Assembly (NCBI GenBank): GCA_900769745.1
Contig: CAAGHX010000235.1
Coordinates: forward strand, 1 to 19,375
Reading direction: 5' to 3'
DNA length: 19,375 nt
Source of the DNA: an uncultured Alistipes sp.
GTDB lineage: Bacteria; Bacteroidota; Bacteroidia; Bacteroidales; Rikenellaceae
Both the position numbers and the translations under genes were made by a program. The notes under the pieces were generated by a model. The model had not been told where the DNA came from and ran no database searches. It worked only from the letters and a program-made list of their open reading frames with translations. Below are positions 13,880 to 19,375 of this stretch, one piece after another. Within the stretch, counting starts at the first letter, position 1. Every line of letters starts with the position of its first letter.

Positions 13880-14848
13880 CTATTTCACCTCCTCCAAGAA
13901 CTCCTTGGTTACCACTACCCTAACGCAGCGGTTAAGAACCTTGAACTCGAGCGGTGAGTGGCCGAGCAACTCGCCATCGACCTCAATCATAATATCGGGA
14001 GTTGACTCCATACGGATATGGCGACCGCGATAGTGTGCAACGTGGCCGATACTATAGATATCGCCATTGAACAATCGGCGCAGGCGGAAGATAATCTGCC
14101 ACCAGTGCATAGGCTTGATAAGGGTGATATCGAACAGACCATCATCGGCTACGGCCAATGGCAACTGCTGAGTACCTCCACCGTTAAACTTACCGATACC
14201 TATGGCTGCGCTGAAGAGCAGGTTATTGTGCACCAACACGCCATCAACCCACACCTTCACACCTGTTGAGTGATACTTGAAGAAGCTCTTCACGCATCCC
14301 TGAGCATAGAGGTGGCGACCACGGCGCCCCTTAGCTTTATAGTGTTCGTAAATCTTTGTTACCGAGGGGTCGAAGCCCGCACCCGACACATTGGCCATAT
14401 ATCGGGTTTGGGTGTATTGCGACTCTTCGTAGCTCACCTCACCCACATCCTGCAAGAAGGTATGACCCTCCTTGATAGCTCTCACAGCCTCGGCATAGCG
14501 GGTGGGGATACCATACATTCTTATCCAGTCGTTACCCGTACCAACAGGGATAACCGCTACGGTTACATCCTCGATAGAGGCGCTCTTTTGGATAAAAAGA
14601 CCATTTACAACCTCGTGCAACGTGCCATCACCACCAATCACGATGATATGACGATAGCCCTCGTTGACCGCCTGCACCGTAAGCTCCGTAACGTGGTGCT
14701 TATGCTGCGAAAAGACCAACTCGTAGGGAATCTCGTTCTCACGAATCAGCTTGGTGATGTGGGGTAAGTCCTCCAAACCTCGGCCGAAACCAGCCACAGG
14801 ATTAACGATGACAAACCACGTCTTTGAGATATCTGTATGAGGATACAC
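13880..14848 (-). CDS. Diacylglycerol/lipid kinase family protein
   Basis: A 322-residue protein of the DAGK catalytic family (DgkB/YegS-like lipid kinases), which phosphorylate lipids such as diacylglycerol or sphingoid bases with ATP. The motifs are visible: VNPVAGFGRG (15-24) as phosphate loop, IGGDGTLHEVVNG (71-83) for nucleotide binding and PVGTGNDW (101-108). The start is GTG at 14848; no ATG is available between the upstream in-frame stop and the conserved N-terminus. The gene begins five bases after the pepD stop, so coupled translation is likely. It is the last gene of the minus-strand run. The lipid substrate cannot be told from sequence. Confidence 0.9.
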   Translation of the reverse strand: MYPHTDISKTWFVIVNPVAGFGRGLEDLPHITKLIRENEIPYELVFSQHKHHVTELTVQAVNEGYRHIIVIGGDGTLHEVVNGLFIQKSASIEDVTVAVIPVGTGNDWIRMYGIPTRYAEAVRAIKEGHTFLQDVGEVSYEESQYTQTRYMANVSGAGFDPSVTKIYEHYKAKGRRGRHLYAQGCVKSFFKYHSTGVKVWVDGVLVHNNLLFSAAIGIGKFNGGGTQQLPLAVADDGLFDITLIKPMHWWQIIFRLRRLFNGDIYSIGHVAHYRGRHIRMESTPDIMIEVDGELLGHSPLEFKVLNRCVRVVVTKEFLEEVK

Positions 14849-14853
14849 GCTCG

Positions 14854-16317
14854 TTATTTTTTAGGTGCGTTCTTCAATGTGTGGAGCAAGAAGTCGTAGA
14901 ACTTCTCAACCGATGCGATCTCCACCTTCTCATCTGGAGAGTGAGGATAGCAGATGGTAGGACCGAACGAAATCATATCCAACTCAGGATAGTTCGAACC
15001 GATGATACCGCACTCCAAACCTGCATGGATAGCTGTAACGGCAGGAGCTACACCATAGAGAGCCTCGTAAGAAGCCAACATAGCCTTCAAGATTGGAGAC
15101 TCCATATTTGGATTCCAGCCGTCGTAGCTGCCTGACAAAACAACCTCGGCACCAGCCAACTCGAAGCAAGCCTTGATAGAATCGGCCAAAGACTCCTTCT
15201 CTGAGCGAACAGATGAACGCATCAGGGTCTGAATCTTCACGTACTGGCCATCTGATACCACACGTGCCAAGTTGTTAGAGGTCTGCACCAAGCCCTCCAT
15301 AGCAATCGACATCTTAGCAACGCCATCGGGGCAAGCAACCACAGCAGCCATCAAATTCTTAGCTACTGCATCGGGGATAATCTCAGCTGGAGCAGCTACA
15401 TCGGCAGCAGCAACAACGATAGAGTCCTCGATACCTGCGAACTCCTTAACCACCATAGTCTCGAAATCGGCTACAGCCTGCTTAACATCGGCTACAGCCT
15501 CGCTCTTAACCAAAACAACAGCTACAGACTCTCTTGGGATAGCATTACGCAAGCCACCACCATCAACTGAGCAGAGCTTAACCTCCATCTTAGCAGAGAG
15601 CTGACGCAACAGACGGAACAAGAGCTTGTTAGCATTAGCACGCTGGCAAACAATCTGGATACCAGAGTGACCGCCCTTACAACCCTTAACCGACAACTCC
15701 AAAGCAGAGTAACCCTCAGCAGGAGCAGCCTCGGCAGCGTATGCGAGCTTCACGTTTGCATCGGTACCACCCGCGCAACCAACATACAACTCACCCTCAG
15801 TCTCAGAGTCGAGGTTGAGAAGGATATCACCCTTCAACAAATCGCCCTTCAAGCCGAATGCACCGCACATACCAGTCTCCTCGCTAGCAGTGAAGAGAGC
15901 CTCGATTGGGCCGTGCTCAACGCTATCGTCCTCGAAAACGGCCAAGATAGCCGCTACACCGATACCGTTATCAGCGCCCAAAGTAGTGCCGTTGGCAGTA
16001 ACCCACTCGCCATCGATATAGGCCTCGATTGGGTCGTTGATGAAATCGAACTCCTTGTCGTTATTCTTCTGGGGAACCATATCGAGGTGGGCCTGCAAAA
16101 CGATACCCTTACGATCCTCCATACCTGCAGTTGCGGGCTTGCACATATATACGTTGAAAGCCTCATCAACCTTATACTCAATGCCGTTAGCCACAGCAAA
16201 ATCTACTACATACTGACGAATCTTCTCCTCGCTGTGTGATGGGTGAGGAATATTACAAATCTCTGCAAAATGCTTCCACACGAGCTGTGGATTCAAAGCT
16301 GCTAAATTCTTGTCCAT
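14854..16317 (-). CDS. pepD: Aminoacyl-histidine (Xaa-His) dipeptidase, M20 family
   Basis: A 487-residue cytosolic metallopeptidase of the PepD group (peptidase family M20C), which hydrolyses a broad range of dipeptides, including carnosine-type ones. Metal and catalytic residues are in place: H77 and D79 in QAHLDMVP, D116 in TTLGADNGIG, E146-E147 in ASEETGM, D170 in LNLDSE, and a C-terminal HAGLECG. The length matches the E. coli enzyme of 485 residues. It lies 33 bases after phoH, with no promoter box in the gap, and is probably part of the same transcript. Confidence 0.95.
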   Translation of the reverse strand: MDKNLAALNPQLVWKHFAEICNIPHPSHSEEKIRQYVVDFAVANGIEYKVDEAFNVYMCKPATAGMEDRKGIVLQAHLDMVPQKNNDKEFDFINDPIEAYIDGEWVTANGTTLGADNGIGVAAILAVFEDDSVEHGPIEALFTASEETGMCGAFGLKGDLLKGDILLNLDSETEGELYVGCAGGTDANVKLAYAAEAAPAEGYSALELSVKGCKGGHSGIQIVCQRANANKLLFRLLRQLSAKMEVKLCSVDGGGLRNAIPRESVAVVLVKSEAVADVKQAVADFETMVVKEFAGIEDSIVVAAADVAAPAEIIPDAVAKNLMAAVVACPDGVAKMSIAMEGLVQTSNNLARVVSDGQYVKIQTLMRSSVRSEKESLADSIKACFELAGAEVVLSGSYDGWNPNMESPILKAMLASYEALYGVAPAVTAIHAGLECGIIGSNYPELDMISFGPTICYPHSPDEKVEIASVEKFYDFLLHTLKNAPKK

Positions 16318-16350
16318 AATTCTTTAGGTTTTATTGTTTATAATTATTTA

Positions 16351-17370
16351 TTACTCTTTATCTTTTCTGGCGCGTGGCATCTTCACAACGGGAGCCTGAT
16401 GCTCGCCACTCTCCTGAGCTGCACGCTTGTCGAACGCCTCGACGATATATTTCACCAAGTGGTGACGTACGATATCGCGCTTATCGAACTCTACCATTCC
16501 GATACCCTCTATCTCGCGCAGAGTCTCCATAGCTCTTGTAAGACCGCTATCACTCTTGCGTGGAAGGTCAATCTGCGTAACATCGCCCGTAACGATAAAC
16601 TTTGCGTTGCGACCCATACGAGTGAGGAACATCTTTATCTGCGAGTTGGTAGTGTTCTGCGCCTCGTCCAAAATCACAAAGGCATTATCCAGCGTACGGC
16701 CTCGCATATACGCAAGCGGAGCAATCTGCACCGTACCGTCCTCCAAATAGCGCTGCAACTTTGCTGCTGGAATCATATCATTCAGTGCATCATACAAAGG
16801 CTGCAAATATGGATCGAGCTTCTCCTTCATATCGCCAGGCAGGAATCCCAGCTTCTCACCCGCCTCGACAGCAGGACGGGTAAGGATAACTCGCTTAACG
16901 GTTCTATCCTTCAAAGCTCTAACCGCCAAAGCGATGGCTGTATAGGTCTTACCAGAACCCGCAGGACCTACGGCAAACAACAAGTCGTTCTTCTCGTAGA
17001 GCTCCACCAAACGGCGCTGGTTGACGGTACGGGCACGGATGATGTTGCCATTGTTGCCATATACGATTGTATCTTTCTCGTTAACAGGCTCCGAGCACTC
17101 GCTAAGGCCAGTTGAGAAGGCTTGAGTTACGACCTCGCGCGAGATGTGGCCATACTTGATGTAGTACTCCACAAGAGCATTCATCTTGCGCTCGAAGGCC
17201 TCCACATCTTTGCGTGCACCAAGCACCTTGAGTGACGAGCCTCGCGCCACAATCTTCACCGTAGGCGAAAGGGTACGCATCTGCTCGACATAGGTATCTT
17301 GCGGACCATACAACTCGCGAGTATCGACACCCTCGATTAGAATTTCTTTATTTATTGACTCTATTGACAT
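16351..17370 (-). CDS. PhoH-family ATPase (PhoH/YbeZ-like)
   Basis: A 339-residue PhoH-like protein. It has an N-terminal KH-like region (about 1-100), Walker A GPAGSGKT (135-142), a TRPAVEAGEKLGFLPGD segment typical of the family (164-180), and Walker B FVILDEAQN (231-239) followed by TTNSQIKMFLTRMG. The family is thought to act in RNA metabolism or ribosome function as a nucleotide-dependent enzyme, often near ybeY, which is not seen here. It lies six bases after the barrel-protein gene in the same direction. Confidence 0.94.
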   Translation of the reverse strand: MSIESINKEILIEGVDTRELYGPQDTYVEQMRTLSPTVKIVARGSSLKVLGARKDVEAFERKMNALVEYYIKYGHISREVVTQAFSTGLSECSEPVNEKDTIVYGNNGNIIRARTVNQRRLVELYEKNDLLFAVGPAGSGKTYTAIALAVRALKDRTVKRVILTRPAVEAGEKLGFLPGDMKEKLDPYLQPLYDALNDMIPAAKLQRYLEDGTVQIAPLAYMRGRTLDNAFVILDEAQNTTNSQIKMFLTRMGRNAKFIVTGDVTQIDLPRKSDSGLTRAMETLREIEGIGMVEFDKRDIVRHHLVKYIVEAFDKRAAQESGEHQAPVVKMPRARKDKE

Positions 17371-17376
17371 ATCTAA

Positions 17377-18030
17377 TTAAAACACGTATCCTAAATTAAA
17401 ACCCAACCAGTGGCTTCGAGCAGAGAACTCAGCCCCCTCAAAATAGTTGAGCGTGGTGACAAAACCACTTGTGTATCGAGCCTCCAGCACCACGTGTCGG
17501 GAGAGCTCAACACCCACACCTGCGGCCAGTGCCAAAGTGGGACGCAGACGACCAAACTCCACTCGCTCATCAGCCAGGTCGTAGCGAGCTGTACCTGCCA
17601 GTGACAACACTGGGCCCACATTGAGGCGAAGAGGTCCTAAAGCTCTATACGAAAAGAGCACAGGCACTTCAAACACACCATTCTTTACCGACTTGGCAGA
17701 ACTCTCCAAACCAACGAGATTGGCATCAATCTTATTGTAGATATAGCCCAACTCCAACTGCAAAGCATAATCCTCACTCCAGCAGAGCGACATAGCCAAA
17801 GCACCTCGGATGCCCATCTTCGGATTTATCGCAACAGGGTCGGCGGTTGATAGCATATATGATGCTCCCAACTGGATACCCATCTCCATCGACGAGCGCG
17901 AGCGCCCCGCTCCACCATATTCGCCATAACCATAAGGCGAGAGTGATGAGCCAAGCGACCCAGCCGAAGCCCACTCACAACAGAGCAGAGCCACGACAAG
18001 CAGTGCGATATTTCTTACAAATACTCTCAT
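17377..18030 (-). CDS. Outer-membrane beta-barrel protein
   Basis: A 217-residue protein with an N-terminal signal peptide ending in ASA (cut after residue 23), a low-complexity Gly/Ser/Tyr segment (24-47), then alternating amphipathic strands ending in a C-terminal Phe (LGFNLGYVF). This is the pattern of the small outer-membrane barrel families of Bacteroidota (porin/PorT-like). The role is unknown; it may be structural or a small porin. It is the first gene of the minus-strand run and has a candidate promoter at 18090-18097. Confidence 0.83.
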   Translation of the reverse strand: MRVFVRNIALLVVALLCCEWASAGSLGSSLSPYGYGEYGGAGRSRSSMEMGIQLGASYMLSTADPVAINPKMGIRGALAMSLCWSEDYALQLELGYIYNKIDANLVGLESSAKSVKNGVFEVPVLFSYRALGPLRLNVGPVLSLAGTARYDLADERVEFGRLRPTLALAAGVGVELSRHVVLEARYTSGFVTTLNYFEGAEFSARSHWLGFNLGYVF

Positions 18031-18081
18031 CGAATAGCTTTTCGGCCCACGCGAATCTGCGACTTAGCAAGCTCGGGTAGT

Positions 18082-18098
18082 TTATCTTTCAAAGATAA
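18082..18098 (-). promoter_or_regulatory. Candidate promoter -7 box within a palindrome
   Basis: On the minus strand TATCTTTG (18090-18097) matches TAnnTTTG, about 60 bases before the barrel-protein start. It is embedded in a 17-base perfect palindrome, TTATCTTT-C-AAAGATAA (18082-18098), which could be a repressor site. No -33 TTTG is seen at the normal spacing. Confidence 0.45.
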
Positions 18099-18234
18099 GA
18101 TTTTTTCGGCAAATCTCCTAATTGTAGTCCCATTTTTGAATGGAAGCAGCTGCAAGAGCCTTTTTTCAGCCATATAACGGAGATTATGGGTGAAATATTC
18201 TCTAATTTTCAATCTCAGTAACTTGAATTTATAT

Positions 18235-18242
18235 TATCTTTG
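18235..18242 (+). promoter_or_regulatory. Candidate -7 box of der
   Basis: TATCTTTG matches TAnnTTTG and lies about 32 bases before the der ATG. A proper TTTG at -33 is not found; TTTC lies 24 bases upstream. Confidence 0.5.
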
Positions 18243-18273
18243 CGCTCAGAAACTGATATAACAAAGAAATAGA

Positions 18274-19375
18274 ATGAGTTTAGTAGCTATCGTAGGCCGC
18301 CCAAATGTGGGCAAATCGACACTTTTCAACCGCTTGGTAGGACATCGTCAAGCCATCGTGGACGAAACAGCCGGTACAACACGCGACCGCCACTATGGTA
18401 AAACAGATTGGAATGGCAAGGAGTTCTCGATTATCGACACGGGAGGTTATGCCGTTAATTCTGATGATATTTTCGAGGACGATATCCGTCGTCAGGTAAT
18501 GTTGGCAATCGAGGAGGCCGACCTTATCCTCTTTATGGTGGAGGTAAAGACTGGTATCACCGACCTGGATATGATGATGGCCGATGTATTGCGCCGTTCG
18601 GGTAAGAAGACAATTGTTGTCTGCAACAAGGTGGATAACTACGACCTCATCTACCAGTCACACGAGTTCTACTCACTCGGATTGGGTGACCCATTCTGCA
18701 TCAGCTCAATGTCTGGTAGCGGTACGGGTGATTTGATGGACGAGATTCTGAAGCTCTTGCCAGAGGATACAAAGGCTGAGGAGTTTGACGATCTGCCACG
18801 CATCACTATCGTGGGCCGTCCTAATGTTGGTAAGTCATCGCTCACCAACGCACTCTTGGGCGAGGAGCGTAACATCGTGACCAACATCGCTGGTACTACA
18901 CGCGATTCAATCCACACTCGTTACAACAAGTATGGTATGGATTTCTACTTGGTTGATACTGCCGGTATGCGTAAGAAGGGCAAGGAGATGGAGGATTTGG
19001 AGTTCTACTCAGTGATGCGTTCAATCCGCGCCATCGAGAACTCTGACGTATGTATCCTAATGCTCGACGCACAGCAGGGCTTGGAGTCACAGGATTTGAA
19101 CATCCACAACCTCATCGTTCGTAACCGCAAGGGTTGTGTGATTGTAGTGAACAAGTGGGACCTCATCGAGAAGGAGAACAACACAATGAAGGAGTGGAAG
19201 GAGTTTTTGGAGAAGAAGCTCGCTCCATTTAACGATATTCCAATCATCTTTACTTCGGTATTGAACAAGCAGCGTATCTTGGAGGTATTACAGCAGGCTA
19301 TCCGCGTATATAACTCACGCAAGCGTCGTATTCCAACATCGGAGCTCAACGACTTTATCCTGCCAGTTATCGAGG
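18274..19375 (+). CDS. der: GTPase Der (EngA), 3' end cut by window edge
   Basis: Der has two GTPase domains in tandem and is needed for maturation of the 50S ribosomal subunit. The first 367 residues are visible. Domain 1 has GRPNVGKST (8-16), the TTRDR switch, DTGG and NKVD. Domain 2 has GRPNVGKSS (181-189), TTRDS, DTAG and NKWD. The C-terminal KH-like domain has begun (SRKRRIPTSELNDF) and continues past the window; a full protein is about 435-490 residues. It is divergent from the barrel-protein operon. Confidence 0.98.
   Translation, partial: MSLVAIVGRPNVGKSTLFNRLVGHRQAIVDETAGTTRDRHYGKTDWNGKEFSIIDTGGYAVNSDDIFEDDIRRQVMLAIEEADLILFMVEVKTGITDLDMMMADVLRRSGKKTIVVCNKVDNYDLIYQSHEFYSLGLGDPFCISSMSGSGTGDLMDEILKLLPEDTKAEEFDDLPRITIVGRPNVGKSSLTNALLGEERNIVTNIAGTTRDSIHTRYNKYGMDFYLVDTAGMRKKGKEMEDLEFYSVMRSIRAIENSDVCILMLDAQQGLESQDLNIHNLIVRNRKGCVIVVNKWDLIEKENNTMKEWKEFLEKKLAPFNDIPIIFTSVLNKQRILEVLQQAIRVYNSRKRRIPTSELNDFILPVIE

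Noticed and set aside
15667..16239. Plus-strand open frame of 190 codons opposite pepD
   Set aside because: The minus strand encodes a full PepD with metal ligands; this frame is its shadow.
18027..18212. Small minus-strand frame of 61 codons (48 from its first ATG at 18173), with its stop overlapping the barrel-protein start as ATGA
   Set aside because: The longest form starts at TTG, no family is recognisable, and most of it lies upstream of the likely transcription start near 18083. The ATGA overlap alone is weak evidence.
1..19375. CRISPR array, transposase, phage or toxin-antitoxin genes
   Set aside because: No regularly spaced repeats, transposase or integrase motifs, or paired small toxin-antitoxin frames were found on either strand.

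Overview
The window looks like a chromosomal segment of a Bacteroidales bacterium (Bacteroidota). The evidence is a DUF4290 gene, a DUF4369/TlpA-like lipoprotein, several copies of the Bacteroidota promoter -7 box TAnnTTTG (two of them with a properly spaced TTTG upstream), and the near absence of Shine-Dalgarno sequences. I cannot place it reliably below order. Most of the window is housekeeping-type sequence, with one less familiar redox cluster in the middle. Both ends cut through genes: a sigma-54 activator at the left and der at the right.

Layout. (1) 1-1138, minus: a sigma-54-dependent NtrC-type activator whose receiver domain has lost its phosphorylation residues. (2) 1353-2075, plus: a DUF4290 protein. 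(3) 2134-7505, plus: a probable operon starting at a good promoter (2077-2108), made of a thioredoxin-fold lipoprotein without its CXXC, an LpxH-like phosphoesterase, thyA, folA and a secreted GH127-type glycosidase. It ends at a strong hairpin terminator (7551-7584). (4) 7585-12538, plus: five tightly packed genes encoding a heterodisulfide-reductase-like (Hdr) electron-transfer complex, in the order HdrC, HdrB, short HdrA, a second HdrC, and a membrane HdrE-HdrD fusion. (5) 12683-12758: initiator tRNA-fMet with its own promoter and terminator, followed by about 370 bases with no convincing gene but with a large imperfect inverted repeat and a fragment matching the tRNA T-arm. (6) 13159-13776, plus: an unrecognised lipoprotein. 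(7) 18030 down to 13880, minus: outer-membrane barrel protein, PhoH ATPase, PepD dipeptidase and a diacylglycerol-kinase-family enzyme, a compact run ending at a bidirectional terminator. (8) 18274-end, plus: der (engA).

How the genes work together. thyA and folA form the classic pair: ThyA oxidises methylene-tetrahydrofolate to dihydrofolate and FolA reduces it again. The Hdr genes can be read as one machine. HdrA carries flavin, the two HdrC-like proteins carry cubane clusters, HdrB and the HdrD part carry CCG cysteine motifs for non-cubane clusters, and the membrane helices of the fusion would link these to the quinone pool. None of the usual partners (MvhD, Flx, hydrogenase or formate dehydrogenase subunits) is present in this window, so the electron donor and acceptor are unknown. 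This cluster is the best candidate here for an under-described system.
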